Shown here: positions 1 to 9,049 of the stretch, in pieces
Position numbering within the stretch: position 1 is the first letter of the stretch
How the letters are laid out: every line of letters begins with the position of its first letter
NCBI RefSeq assembly: GCF_902779965.1
Contig: NZ_CACZDK010000005.1
Location: 1 to 64,000 of the forward strand
From: Fibrobacter succinogenes
GTDB taxonomy: Bacteria > Fibrobacterota > Fibrobacteria > Fibrobacterales > Fibrobacteraceae
DNA: 64,000 nucleotides
Direction of reading: 5' to 3'
Translations under genes and position numbers: made by a program
Notes under the pieces: generated by a model
What the model was told of the DNA's origin: nothing
Seen by the model: the letters and a program-made list of their open reading frames with translations, nothing else
Database searches by the model: none

Positions 1-303
1 GCCGTCCATCTGAGCAGCACCAGTCACCATGTTCTTCACATAGTCAGCATGCCCCGGGCAGTCGACGTGTGCGTAGTGACGGTTAGCGGTGGTGTATTCG
101 ACGTGAGAAGTATTGATCGTGATACCACGAGCCTTTTCTTCTGGAGCGTTGTCGATTTCGTCGAAACGCTTTGCAGCGGCGAGACCCTTAGCTGCGAGAG
201 TCGTGCAGATTGCTGCAGTAAGAGTGGTTTTACCGTGGTCAACGTGACCGATGGTGCCGATGTTGCAATGCGGCTTACTTCTGTCAAAATGTTCTTTTGC
301 CAT
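1..303 (-). CDS. tuf: Elongation factor Tu, N-terminal part (cut by window edge)
   Basis: EF-Tu delivers aminoacyl-tRNA to the ribosome as a GTP complex. Only the first ~101 residues lie in the window; the gene continues to the left of position 1. The reverse strand reads [16 protein letters not shown], the P-loop GHVDHGKT, an intact switch I (RGITIN) and the DCPGHAD G3 motif, so this is a canonical, functional EF-Tu. The ATG is at 303 with a GGAG ribosome-binding site at 312-315. It is the last gene of a tRNA-Thr, tRNA-Tyr, tRNA-Thr, tuf operon, an arrangement like the E. coli thrU-tyrU-glyT-thrT-tufB operon. It is the reference against which the divergent EF-Tu paralogue at 20517 should be compared. 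Confidence 0.97.
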
Positions 304-326
304 TATTCTATCTCCATTTTAGTGAG

Positions 327-398
<72 letters not shown>

Positions 399-401
399 AT
401 A

Positions 402-433
402 AGCCCTACGATGCCTTTAGACACCGTAGGGCT
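402..433. other. Hairpin between tRNA-Thr and tRNA-Tyr
   Basis: A perfect 9-bp inverted repeat (AGCCCTACG at 402-410, CGTAGGGCT at 425-433) fills the 44-base gap between two tRNA genes. There is no T-run on either side, so it is unlikely to be a simple terminator. It stands where many bacteria have tRNA-Gly in this operon. It could be a processing or stability element of the tRNA-tuf transcript. Confidence 0.6.
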
Positions 434-442
434 AGATTGTCG

Positions 443-525
443 TGGGCCGTCGTGGTTTCGAACCACGGTAGGCGTAAGCCAACGGATTTACAGTCCGTCC
501 CCTTTAACCACTCGGGCAACGACCC
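443..525 (-). tRNA. tRNA-Tyr(GTA)
   Basis: An 83-nt class II tRNA with a long variable arm. The acceptor GGGTCGT pairs with ACGGCCC (one G-U), followed by discriminator A at 443. The anticodon arm CGGACTGTAAATCCG gives anticodon GTA. The T-arm is CGTGG-TTCGAAA-CCACG. It is the second tRNA of the operon, 8 bases after tRNA-Thr(TGT). Confidence 0.95.
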
Positions 526-533
526 ATTATGTA

Positions 534-606
534 AGCCAAAGATAGGAATCGAACCTACGACCGGCTGATTACAAATCAGCTGCTCTACCAGCTGAGCTAC
601 TTTGGC
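534..606 (-). tRNA. tRNA-Thr(TGT)
   Basis: Cloverleaf on the reverse strand: acceptor GCCAAAG/CTTTGGC, D-arm AGCTCAGCTGGTAGAGC, anticodon arm CTGATTTGTAATCAG with anticodon TGT (reads ACA/ACG), and T-loop GTTCGATTC. It is the first gene of the tRNA-tuf operon, with the promoter about 45 bases upstream. Confidence 0.95.
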
Positions 607-648
607 ACTCTTTTGTTTCAGTTCACTTGAGGAACTAAAGCGTGGCAA

Positions 649-677
649 ATTTAACAAGATTTATGTGGTTTTGTCAA
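649..677 (-). promoter_or_regulatory. Promoter of the tRNA-tuf operon
   Basis: On the reverse strand a perfect -35 box TTGACA (677-672) is separated by exactly 17 bases from TTAAAT (654-649), a good -10 box. The predicted start lies about 35 bases before tRNA-Thr(TGT). It is a sigma70-like promoter, as expected for a stable-RNA operon. Confidence 0.75.
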
Positions 678-973
678 CAAGAATTGCGTTTTTTTTTGAA
701 AAAAAATGAAATTTCTCAAAATACACGTAAACAAACTAGAGCAAAGAGTGTTAGTTGACTGTTGATAGATTTTTAAGTGAAAAAATGAGCACTAATTTTT
801 GAGAATTTTTCTATATTTGTCTCGTAAATTGCACTAACACAAGGAGATGCTCGCTCGTAGGCGGGCATGACAGAACCCAAAAAGCACCCCTAGTAACTAG
901 TAACTCAGAACTCGAAACTCATTTTACTACTTTATACACTCGAACTTATACCCACATTCTATATATATTACAC
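678..973. other. Intergenic region with low-complexity words
   Basis: No gene seen. AT-rich to ~840, with a TATATTTG box at 812-819. From 840 there is a short repeat-like text: a GCTCGCTCGTAGGCGGGCATGACA-like fragment (see dispersed repeats) and CTAGTAACTAGTAACTCAGAACTCG, the same low-complexity word family found at 29950-30010 and 62088-62160. An AT-rich TATATATT stretch ends four bases before the thioesterase ATG. Confidence 0.5.
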
Positions 974-1387
974 ATGGAAAACAATTTTTCTTTTAAGACC
1001 CGCATTCAAGTCCGTTACGCCGAAACTGACGCCATGGGCGTCGTGCACCACGCCACCTACCCCATCTGGTTTGAACAGGCCCGTGTTGACTTTTTCCGCG
1101 CCGTTGGAGCCCCCTACGACGAAGTCGAACGCGAAGGATTCGCAAGCCCGGTCCTCGAATTGAACGTGCAGTACAAGCGCCCGTGCCGCTTTGGTGATTT
1201 TGTCGATGTAGAAACCAAGCTTGTGCACGAAGGACGTTGCAAATACAAGTTCCTCTATCAGGTGACTTTGAACGGCGAACTTTGCACGACCGGTTATTCC
1301 GTACATGTATTCACGAAGGGCGGAGTCCCGACACGCGACAGGCCCGAATGCATCAAGAAAGTCGAAGACAAAATCTTTAGCGACTAA
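974..1387 (+). CDS. YbgC/4-hydroxybenzoyl-CoA-type hotdog thioesterase
   Basis: Predicted cytoplasmic acyl-CoA thioesterase of the single-hotdog YbgC/FadM family; 137 residues is the usual length. Residues 14-26 (RYAETDAMGVVHH) carry the family signature, with D19 as the catalytic Asp; the later NVQYKRPCRFGD segment is the typical second strand region. Substrate cannot be read from sequence; YbgC proteins hydrolyse short- or medium-chain acyl-CoAs and are often linked to envelope lipid metabolism. No Shine-Dalgarno sequence precedes the ATG; the upstream sequence is a TATAT-rich stretch, so the message may have a very short leader. rarA follows after 18 bases and is probably cotranscribed. 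Confidence 0.85.
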   Translation: MENNFSFKTRIQVRYAETDAMGVVHHATYPIWFEQARVDFFRAVGAPYDEVEREGFASPVLELNVQYKRPCRFGDFVDVETKLVHEGRCKYKFLYQVTLNGELCTTGYSVHVFTKGGVPTRDRPECIKKVEDKIFSD

Positions 1388-1405
1388 TTTTTATATAGTA
1401 CAATC

Positions 1406-2710
1406 ATGGACGCCCCTTTAGCAGAACGCCTACGCCCGCAAAACCTCGACGAGTTTCTTGGACAAAACAAGATTCTCGGACAGCAGAGTTTGCTTCGCAA
1501 GAGTCTCGAAAACGACTCGATTCCCAGCATGATTTTCTGGGGTCCTCCGGGTTGCGGAAAGACTAGCCTCGCCCACGTCATCAAGCAGCACACCAAGAAA
1601 CGCTTTGTTGCGCTCTCGGCAGTCGCTAGCGGCGTGAAAGAGGTCAAGGAAGTTCTCGCGGACGCACGCCAGATGAAGCACGCGTTCATGGATACGATTC
1701 TCTTCATCGACGAAATCCACCGCTTTAACAAAGGCCAGCAAGACGCATTGCTTGGTGCGGTGGAAGATGGCACGGTGACGCTCATCGGAGCAACCACGGA
1801 GAATCCTGGCTTTGAAGTGAACGGGGCTTTGCTCAGCCGCTGCCAGCTGATTTTGTTCGCACCGCTCAGCAAAGAGGACTTGCGGACACTCATTTTCAGT
1901 GCCTTGCGAGACCACCCACGCGGTTTACAGCTCAAGGACGTCGAAGTCGAAGACGCTGTTGTCGATAAACTCATTGCGCAATCCGAAGGCGACGCGCGAT
2001 TCTTGCTGAACCAGCTCGAATGGATTGGCAAGAACCTCGGCGACAACAAAGTCATTGACGAAAAACTGCTCGAAGAATTCCAGTACAAGAAGCCCCTGCG
2101 TTACGACAAAAGCGGCGAAGAGCATTACAACCTGATTTCGGCGTTGCACAAATCCGTGCGCGGTTCCGACCCAGACGCGGCACTTTACTGGATGCACCGC
2201 ATGCTGCAAGGCGGCGAAGACCCGCGATTCATTTTGCGTCGCCTCATGCGCATGAGCATGGAAGACATCGGGCTTGCAGACCCGAATGCGCTACTGCTTG
2301 CAACAAGCGCCCGCGAAGCGTACGACTTCATGGGAATCCCGGAAGGCTTGATCGCACTTGACGAGCTCGCCGTTTATTTGGCACTCGCGCCCAAGAGCAA
2401 CAGTCTCGAACTCGCCGGTATGAAAGCAGACGCCATCGTAAAGCAGACGGGAACGCTCCCCGTGCCGCGCGCCTATCGCAATTCCGTGACTCGCGTCGGC
2501 AAGCAGCTCGGCTACGGAAACGGCTACGAGTACGATCACGACAGCCCGGGTGGCTACTCTGCGCAGGAGCATTTGCCCACGCAACTTGTCGGCACGACGA
2601 TTTACGAGCCCAAGCCCTACGGACGCGAAAAGGCACTCGGCGAACGCCTCGCGCAGTTGAAGCAGATTAAAAAGGAACGGCAAGAAAAAGAAGTAGGCGG
2701 TAGACAGTAG
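1406..2710 (+). CDS. rarA: Replication-associated recombination protein A (AAA+ ATPase)
   Basis: RarA/MgsA is a clamp-loader-like AAA+ ATPase acting at stalled replication forks and single-strand gaps. The protein has 434 residues, normal for the family. Walker A GPPGCGKT is at ~46-53, Walker B ILFIDEIHRF at ~98-107, and the sensor-like GATTENPGFE motif follows, all typical of RarA. The C-terminal part carries the MgsA tetramerisation region (RFILRRLMRMSMEDIGLADP and the YEYDHDSPGGY stretch). The ATG at 1406 has no clear ribosome-binding site; TATAGT lies seven bases upstream. It follows the thioesterase gene by 18 bases. A low-complexity tail and a dispersed repeat come after the stop. Confidence 0.95.
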   Translation: MDAPLAERLRPQNLDEFLGQNKILGQQSLLRKSLENDSIPSMIFWGPPGCGKTSLAHVIKQHTKKRFVALSAVASGVKEVKEVLADARQMKHAFMDTILFIDEIHRFNKGQQDALLGAVEDGTVTLIGATTENPGFEVNGALLSRCQLILFAPLSKEDLRTLIFSALRDHPRGLQLKDVEVEDAVVDKLIAQSEGDARFLLNQLEWIGKNLGDNKVIDEKLLEEFQYKKPLRYDKSGEEHYNLISALHKSVRGSDPDAALYWMHRMLQGGEDPRFILRRLMRMSMEDIGLADPNALLLATSAREAYDFMGIPEGLIALDELAVYLALAPKSNSLELAGMKADAIVKQTGTLPVPRAYRNSVTRVGKQLGYGNGYEYDHDSPGGYSAQEHLPTQLVGTTIYEPKPYGREKALGERLAQLKQIKKERQEKEVGGRQ

Positions 2711-2737
2711 GCGGTCGGAAGGAAGGAAGAAGGAAAC

Positions 2738-2828
2738 GTCATCCTGAACGAATGTGAAGGATCCAGTCATTTTTGTTTATGCGTTACAAGACTTCACTGG
2801 ATCCCCTCCCTGACGGTCGAGGATGACA
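2738..2828. repeat. Dispersed inverted repeat GTCATCC...GGATCCAGT
   Basis: Two inverted copies of one repeat: GTCATCCTGAACG...GGATCCAGT (2738-2767) and its mirror ACTGGATCC...GGATGAC (2796-2827). Related single copies occur at 11166-11203, 30024-30060 and 62182-62218, always between genes. No open reading frame, so it is a short non-coding repeat family. Confidence 0.7.
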
Positions 2829-2899
2829 GTGTAAGGGATTTCAGGCAATAACGGTCGCGAGAGTCGCAGACAATACACAAAGAACTTGGAGGGAAGAAA

Positions 2900-4600
2900 A
2901 TGGACTTTACAGCAATCAAGAAATACCCGAGTCAAATTTCGACGGCATTCAAGCGGTTTCCGCTCGCATCAGCATTTGCCATTTTTGCATCAGTCGCATT
3001 CATCTACGTTTATGAAAACTTCAATTATCCATATTTTAGCAAATTAACTTATTGGCTGTCCATCTATCCGATGGCGGCCACAATGATAGCCCTCACGATT
3101 TCGCTGGTCCAGGAATCCCGGAAAAAATTCAGCACCATCCCCCATGTCGTCGCCGGGGCCGTATGGCTAGCCATCTCCATCGCACTAGCCTTTCACCGCG
3201 TTCAATCCGACACCTATGCCGAAAACGCTTATGTCTGGATAACATTAAAATTTATCTATACAACCGTTTTCTTGAGCATTTTCATCGCCCCATTTTTCAA
3301 GCAAAAAGACGAAAACGGATTCTGGGCATTCTTGATGAAGAATATAAAAGCCGCTGTCATCGCCATCGTTATTTCAGCATTCCTGCTCGCCGCAATTGAC
3401 GGACTCCTATTCGGATTTTTAAACCTGTTCGACATCAAGGTCTCTGGAAGCCCTTTTGCCTACTCGGCGATCATCTGTTCATGCACCATATTCCCCATCT
3501 TGTTTTTCTCAGGCATTCCCTCCATCGATGAATGCCTGCAAGAAACACCTGCTTTGAACAAATTCCAAGCCAGTGCGAACAAGTTCCTGTTCTTGCCGGT
3601 GATTTCGCTCTATATCATTCTCCTTTACGCCTACATCGCAAAAATCATCATCCAGTGGGAAATGCCCAAAGGAATGGTTTCCTACCTCGTTTCGGCATCC
3701 ATGTTGCTCATGCTTCTGCGTGTCACGCTGACGCTCCCCGAACGCATCAACCCCAAGCCATCTTTCGAAAAGACGCTCCTGAAAATTCTCCCCGCCGCCT
3801 GCATCCCTCTTGTCATCCTGATGTCCGTCGGCATCATGCGCAGAATCTCCGATTACGGGATTTCAGAAAACCGCTATTACGTCGTCGCCATCAACATCTT
3901 CTTCTATGCCATAATTGCAATCCTCCTTACACCCAAAATCATTTGCAAATCCAAGTACATTGCCATCGTTTTTTGCAGCATGTTCTTTATCGCCACAAAC
4001 GGTCCCCTGAGCGCCCTCAATGTCACGCACCGCATCTGGATGGAAAGCATCAAGACTGAACTTGCCGAAGAAGGCTACAACAAATTCCCGTTAAGCATGG
4101 AAGACGCTCAAAATTTCGTTGACCGATTAAAGGTCAAGAACACCCCCCATACAGAAACAGTCCTCTCACGATTAAAAAAACTCAATATAAGAGGTGACGA
4201 AGATCTCGCCCAATATATTACCATCAAAAACCGCTATAACATCAACTATGATTCTAACAATAACAGCAATCGCGTTTCCATCATCAAAACATATATTCCC
4301 GCAAAAGACAAATATTTCGCCATTCCTCAAAACGTATCCCAAGTCTCTTACCTTTACAAGATCTTCCATCAAGAAGATTACGAATTCAGCAATGACACGC
4401 TATTTTTCCAGCTCAAACCACAAAAGCTCGACAAAACTTTCAAGTTTTTTATAACAATAACAGATTTGAAACAAAAAAATGTTCGACTCCTTGAAACCGA
4501 AGGAGCAAAAATTGTAGTCGAAAGCTTTGACATCAATATCATAAGCGGCAACAATAAAGAGAGCTATTTCACCATCCACGGCTTCCTTTTCCTGGAGTAA
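2900..4600 (+). CDS. DUF4153-like membrane protein, copy 1 of array
   Basis: A 566-residue integral membrane protein of unknown function. The first ~390 residues contain about ten hydrophobic segments; the last ~170 are hydrophilic and end in GFLFLE. The segment LPVISLYIILLYAYIAKIII followed by QWEMPKGMVSYLV closely resembles the conserved core of DUF4153 proteins. A GGAGGG ribosome-binding site lies upstream of the ATG. It heads a three-gene array with copies 2 and 3 and is highly similar to copy 2 (a 92-base block at 3998-4089 is identical to 5702-5793). Its last codons CTG GAG TAA provide the ribosome-binding site for copy 2. The assignment to DUF4153 is by eye. Confidence 0.75.
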   Translation: MDFTAIKKYPSQISTAFKRFPLASAFAIFASVAFIYVYENFNYPYFSKLTYWLSIYPMAATMIALTISLVQESRKKFSTIPHVVAGAVWLAISIALAFHRVQSDTYAENAYVWITLKFIYTTVFLSIFIAPFFKQKDENGFWAFLMKNIKAAVIAIVISAFLLAAIDGLLFGFLNLFDIKVSGSPFAYSAIICSCTIFPILFFSGIPSIDECLQETPALNKFQASANKFLFLPVISLYIILLYAYIAKIIIQWEMPKGMVSYLVSASMLLMLLRVTLTLPERINPKPSFEKTLLKILPAACIPLVILMSVGIMRRISDYGISENRYYVVAINIFFYAIIAILLTPKIICKSKYIAIVFCSMFFIATNGPLSALNVTHRIWMESIKTELAEEGYNKFPLSMEDAQNFVDRLKVKNTPHTETVLSRLKKLNIRGDEDLAQYITIKNRYNINYDSNNNSNRVSIIKTYIPAKDKYFAIPQNVSQVSYLYKIFHQEDYEFSNDTLFFQLKPQKLDKTFKFFITITDLKQKNVRLLETEGAKIVVESFDINIISGNNKESYFTIHGFLFLE

Positions 4601-4603
4601 ATC

Positions 4604-6304
4604 ATGGACTTTACAGCAATCAAGAAATATCCGAGTCAAATCTCGACGGCATTCAAGCGGTTTCCGCTCGCATCGGCATTTGCCATTTTTGCATCAGTCG
4701 CATTCATATATGACATAAAATGTTCTAATTCACCCTTTACCAATCGCCTTGAACATTGGCTGCTCATTTACCCCATCGCGGCAATGCTCATTTCGCTCGC
4801 GGTATCGCTCGTCCAAGAATCCCGACAAAGCTTTAGCAAAATTCCACAAATCGTGGCAAGTGCCATATGGATTGCCATCTCTGTTGCATTAACGCTTTAC
4901 TTTCCCAAAGACTCCAACGACCACAATCAAATCTATGTTGGAACGACCTACTTTCTCATATACACCACAACTTTTTTAAGTATTTTCATCGCCCCATTTT
5001 TCAAACAAAAAAATGAAAACGGCTTTTGGGTATTTCTAACAAAGAGCATAAAAGTTTTCGTCATCTCCATCGTCATCACTTACGTATTAGACACAGCAGT
5101 CAACCTGCTCCTATTAGGATTTTTTCATCTTTTCGACATCAGGATGCCCGAAAAAACATTCTTATACATAACCGTTTTTTGCACTTGCACCGTCTGCCCC
5201 ATCCTGATTTTTTCTGGCCTTCCCTCCATCGACGACTGCCTGCAAGAAACCCCTGCCTTGAATAAATTCGAAACCAGCACGAACAAGTTCCTATTCTTGC
5301 CGGTGCTTTCGCTCTACATCATCCTTCTTTACGCCTACATTGCAAAAATCATCATCCAATGGGAAATGCCCAAAGGAATGGTTTCCTACCTCGTTTCCGC
5401 ATCCATGTTATTCATGGTTCTGCAGGTTACGCTGATGCACCCCAAACGCATCAACCCCAAACAATCTTTCGAAAAGAAACTCCTGAAAATTCTCCCCGCC
5501 GCCTGCATTCCCCTCGTGATTTTGATGTCCGTTGGTATCTTCCGCCGAATCGCTGACTACGGGATTTCAGAAAGCCGCTATTACGTCGTCGCCATCAACA
5601 TTTTCTTCTATGCCATAATTGCAATCCTCCTTACACCCAAAATCATTTGCAAATCCAAGTACATCGCAATCATCTTTTGCAGTATTTTCCTCATCCTCAC
5701 GAACGGTCCCCTGAGCGCCCTCAATGTCACGCACCGCATCTGGATGGAAAGCATCAAGACTGAACTTGCCGAAGAAGGCTACAACAAATTCCCACTAAGC
5801 GAAGAAGACTCCCAAAAATTCATCGACCAATTGAAAGCCAAGAAGAGCCCGCAAACAGAAACAGTCATCTCGCGAATAAAATCTCGCAATATAAAATTTG
5901 ACAAAGAACTAGCCCAATACATCACAACAAACAATATCAATTTTCACACTAATAATTACGATAAAATCGAACCCATTTCCATCCTCATTGCATTCATCCA
6001 CGCACCCAAAGACAACTATCTCGACATTCCTCAAAACGTATCCAAAGTCTCTTACTTTTACAAGACCTTCCGTCAAGAAGATTACGAATTCCGCAATGAC
6101 ACGCTCTTTTTCCAGCTCAGCCCCAAAAAGCTCGATAAGACATTCAAGTTCTTTATAACAAAAGAAGCTCTGGAACAAAAAAACGTGCGCATCCTTGAAA
6201 CCGAAGGAGCCAAAATCGGTGTCGAAAAATTGGACATCAATATCATAAAGGATGACAAAAAAGAGAGCTATTTCAACATCCGCGGATTCCTCTTCTTGGA
6301 GTAA
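4604..6304 (+). CDS. DUF4153-like membrane protein, copy 2 of array
   Basis: A 566-residue paralogue of the preceding gene, three bases downstream of its stop. The N-terminus MDFTAIKKYPSQISTAFKRF is identical to copy 1. Similarity is patchy: the N-terminus, the central QWEMPKGMVSYLVSASM region and the ALNVTHRIWMESIKTELAEE region are nearly or fully identical, while the loops at ~45-110 and 395-460 diverge. That pattern suggests recent duplication with gene conversion. The C-terminal codons TTG GAG TAA again place a GGAG before the next ATG. The hydrophilic C-terminal domain is more variable than the membrane part. Function unknown; all three copies should be made in similar amounts from one mRNA. 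Confidence 0.75.
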   Translation: MDFTAIKKYPSQISTAFKRFPLASAFAIFASVAFIYDIKCSNSPFTNRLEHWLLIYPIAAMLISLAVSLVQESRQSFSKIPQIVASAIWIAISVALTLYFPKDSNDHNQIYVGTTYFLIYTTTFLSIFIAPFFKQKNENGFWVFLTKSIKVFVISIVITYVLDTAVNLLLLGFFHLFDIRMPEKTFLYITVFCTCTVCPILIFSGLPSIDDCLQETPALNKFETSTNKFLFLPVLSLYIILLYAYIAKIIIQWEMPKGMVSYLVSASMLFMVLQVTLMHPKRINPKQSFEKKLLKILPAACIPLVILMSVGIFRRIADYGISESRYYVVAINIFFYAIIAILLTPKIICKSKYIAIIFCSIFLILTNGPLSALNVTHRIWMESIKTELAEEGYNKFPLSEEDSQKFIDQLKAKKSPQTETVISRIKSRNIKFDKELAQYITTNNINFHTNNYDKIEPISILIAFIHAPKDNYLDIPQNVSKVSYFYKTFRQEDYEFRNDTLFFQLSPKKLDKTFKFFITKEALEQKNVRILETEGAKIGVEKLDINIIKDDKKESYFNIRGFLFLE

Positions 6305-6307
6305 AAC

Positions 6308-8026
6308 ATGGACTTTACAAAAATCAAAAAATACCCGAGTCAAATCACGAGCGCATTCAAGCGATTCCCGCTCGCATCGACATTTGCCATCTTTACATTC
6401 TACGCATTCGTCATGATTTACGACTTGGGGCCAGCCATTTCCGATGAAGCCGGCAAGCCATTTTTATGGTTAAGCATTTACCCAGTCGCGGCAATGCTCA
6501 TTGCAGTCGCCACATCGCTATTCCAAGAATCACAAAAAAGCACAAGCCATCATTCCCAAATCATCACTAGCAGTGCATGGATAATCATCTCAGCCGCATT
6601 AGTTTCTTTTCTCTTTACTAAAAACGAAGACAATCTTTTTTACTTCACAAGCACCATCATACTTGTTTATATAGTAGCCCTTTTCAGCATTTTCTTCGCC
6701 CCGTTCTGGAAACAAAAAGACGAGAACGCATTTTGGAATTTTTTGCAAAAGAACATCAAGGCCTTAATAACCGCAGTCATCATCTCCGCAATTTTACTCG
6801 GCGCCATCGAAGGCCTAGTATTTGGTTTTGCCGGGCTTTTCGACACGGATTTCAGCGAGAACGTTTACATTTACATCTTCCTTTTTTGTTCTTGCACAGT
6901 GCTCCCCATATTGTATTTTACAGGGATCCCTTCCATTGACGAATGCATTGAAGAAGCACCATCTTTGAACAAATTCACAACAAGCACGATTCGTTTCCTC
7001 TTTATCCCGGTACTTGCAATCGGCATTGCGCTCTTTTATGCCTATATCATCAAGTTCATTGTGCAATGGGACATGCCCGAAGGCGTAGTATCCGCATTTG
7101 TTTCTGGATTCATGGTTTACATGCTCGCGCTTGCCACCGTGATGTACCCTGCGCACCTAACATCAAGCGAAACTCTCGAAAAACGGCTTTTAAAAATATT
7201 CCCTGCCGCCTGTATTCCCCTTGTCGTTCTAATGACCATCGACATCATCACCATGTTGCTCGATAGTGACATCGACGAAGAGTTCTTCTACATCATCGCC
7301 ATTAACATTTACTTTTACGCCGTTATCGCCATATGGCTCATCGACAAAATCAAGCGCAAATTCCGATACATAGCCTTGACTTTCTGCGTACTGTTCTTTA
7401 TCTGCACAGACACACCCTTAAACGCCCCAATAATCACCCGCCACATATGGGCCCAAAGCATTGAAAACGCACTTATCGAGCAAGGCTACAGCAACTTCCC
7501 GCTAAGTGAAGAAGACGAGAACAAGTTTATTGCAGCCCTTAAAAAAAGGAATGATAAAAATGCCAAAAAGGTCTTGTTGCGAATCCAGAAACTCGACGAC
7601 GAATATTTAACCCGATATTTTTCCGAAAAGATTTCCTTAATCGACGAACCTGAATCCTGCTGTACCGCCCCCGACACGACCGAAAAATTCGAAACCTTCG
7701 AAGCGGACATAAACAACACCAACCAGAATGCGCTTAAAATTCCCCAAGGCGCAAAACAAGCCTTTTTCATAGATCTTAATTTCGATAACGACGATTTCGA
7801 ATACCGTGGCGACACGCTCTCGTTCTTGATCAACATTACCGATGACCAGGACACCTCAAAACATTCCACTTACAATTTCCGCATCACCAAGCAAGAACTC
7901 AAGATAGATTCCTTAAACACCATCGAAACGGATAGCGCTATAATAGGGATAAGGGAACTGCATACAGAGCAAAGATCCGAAACAAGTCATTCGCTCAGAA
8001 TCGACGGCTTACTTTTTATAAAGTAA
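6308..8026 (+). CDS. DUF4153-like membrane protein, copy 3 of array
   Basis: A 572-residue paralogue, three bases after copy 2, with the start MDFTKIKKYPSQITSAFKRF. It is more diverged than copies 1 and 2 but has the same topology: multi-pass membrane part, the YAYIIKFIVQWDMPEGVVSAF core, then a soluble C-terminal domain ending GLLFIK. Unlike copies 1, 2 and 4 its last codons are AAA TAA rather than GAG TAA, so no ribosome-binding site is carried forward; it is the last gene of the array. The next gene, TIGR02147, begins 174 bases later with its own presumptive control region. Confidence 0.75.
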   Translation: MDFTKIKKYPSQITSAFKRFPLASTFAIFTFYAFVMIYDLGPAISDEAGKPFLWLSIYPVAAMLIAVATSLFQESQKSTSHHSQIITSSAWIIISAALVSFLFTKNEDNLFYFTSTIILVYIVALFSIFFAPFWKQKDENAFWNFLQKNIKALITAVIISAILLGAIEGLVFGFAGLFDTDFSENVYIYIFLFCSCTVLPILYFTGIPSIDECIEEAPSLNKFTTSTIRFLFIPVLAIGIALFYAYIIKFIVQWDMPEGVVSAFVSGFMVYMLALATVMYPAHLTSSETLEKRLLKIFPAACIPLVVLMTIDIITMLLDSDIDEEFFYIIAINIYFYAVIAIWLIDKIKRKFRYIALTFCVLFFICTDTPLNAPIITRHIWAQSIENALIEQGYSNFPLSEEDENKFIAALKKRNDKNAKKVLLRIQKLDDEYLTRYFSEKISLIDEPESCCTAPDTTEKFETFEADINNTNQNALKIPQGAKQAFFIDLNFDNDDFEYRGDTLSFLINITDDQDTSKHSTYNFRITKQELKIDSLNTIETDSAIIGIRELHTEQRSETSHSLRIDGLLFIK

Positions 8027-8099
8027 ATCAAGCAGACAAGCCGTTTACCTCATTCGTCATACAACCTAAAACCCACCTCTCTCATCCCTCACATAACAA

Positions 8100-8119
8100 A
8101 TGACACACATTTGTATCAT
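8100..8119. promoter_or_regulatory. ATGACACA/TGTATCAT inverted repeat upstream of TIGR02147 gene
   Basis: An imperfect palindrome, ATGACACA (8100-8107) and TGTATCAT (8112-8119), one mismatch, about 80 bases before the TIGR02147 start. The same half-site ATGATAC occurs upstream of the second TIGR02147 gene (46659-46672 and 46729-46754). A likely operator, possibly for autoregulation; this is inference. Confidence 0.45.
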
Positions 8120-8200
8120 ATTTTAAAATTTTCAAATATTTCTTTAAAAAATTGCCATTTTTTACCATAAAAACGCATATTTTGTAATATTTTTTATTTC

Positions 8201-9049
8201 ATGAATCCAATAATCGAATACAACGATTACCGCCTTTACATGCGAGACTTTTATGAAGAACGTAAGAGAGTCTCCTATTTTACTTGGCGAGAATTTGCAA
8301 GCCTTGCCGGTTTTGTTTCCCCGACCTACCTCAAGCTGGTATGCGACGGGAAAACGCGCCTGAGCAAGCCCGGAATAGATAAAGTCGCACGAGCCATGGG
8401 GTTAAAAGGGTTCGATTACACCTATTTCAGGCTACTCGTCAAATTCGGGAACGCGAAAAGTGCCGAAGAGAAGGAGGAGGCACTCCGCGAACTCGGGCGC
8501 GAAGCAAACATGAATAAAATCCGCATCCTTGACGCAGACACATTCCGCTACTACGAGATGCCCACCTGCCCCATCGTACGTGAACTCGCCCCGCTCATGC
8601 CAAACGCCGACCCAAGCGAAATCGCCGAAAAAATCCGAGAAAAAACATCAGCACTAAACGTCCGCGAAATTTTGCAGTTCCTGGTAAAAACCGGACTCCT
8701 CGTAAAAACAGGCGATGGCACTTACGAGCAAACTGAAAAATCGGTCAAAGGATCCAAAGAAGCGATTCCGCTCGCCATCCGCACCATGAACAAAAAGATG
8801 GCTGCGCTCGCCACACGCTCCATCGAAAAAGACCCCGTCGAAGAACGCAACTTTTCAGGCGTCACCATGGGCATCAATGAATCCGCCTACGCACGCATCA
8901 TCGATGTTATCAACGACTGTCGCAAAAAAGTAATCGACATTGCACGCGAATGTCAAAACATCAACCAGGTTTACCGTCTGAATTTACAACTTTTTCCATT
9001 AACAGATAAAGTAAACAATAAGGACTGCAAAAAAGGGGGACAACAATGA
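8201..9049 (+). CDS. TIGR02147 family protein, putative transcriptional regulator
   Basis: A 282-residue member of the Fibrobacter paralogous family TIGR02147 (C-terminal part corresponds to DUF4423). The N-terminal ~75 residues (FTWREFASLAGFVSPTYLKL, then LSKPGIDKVARAMGL) read like a lambda-repressor-type helix-turn-helix; the rest is mostly helical and ends VYRLNLQLFPLTDK, strongly conserved with the paralogue at 45783. Probably a DNA-binding regulator; the ligand or signal is unknown. Its stop overlaps the start of the following lipoprotein gene (ATGA at 9046-9049), so the two are translationally coupled. The pairing recurs at 44181-46616. No Shine-Dalgarno sequence; the leader is AT-rich. 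Confidence 0.85.
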   Translation: MNPIIEYNDYRLYMRDFYEERKRVSYFTWREFASLAGFVSPTYLKLVCDGKTRLSKPGIDKVARAMGLKGFDYTYFRLLVKFGNAKSAEEKEEALRELGREANMNKIRILDADTFRYYEMPTCPIVRELAPLMPNADPSEIAEKIREKTSALNVREILQFLVKTGLLVKTGDGTYEQTEKSVKGSKEAIPLAIRTMNKKMAALATRSIEKDPVEERNFSGVTMGINESAYARIIDVINDCRKKVIDIARECQNINQVYRLNLQLFPLTDKVNNKDCKKGGQQ

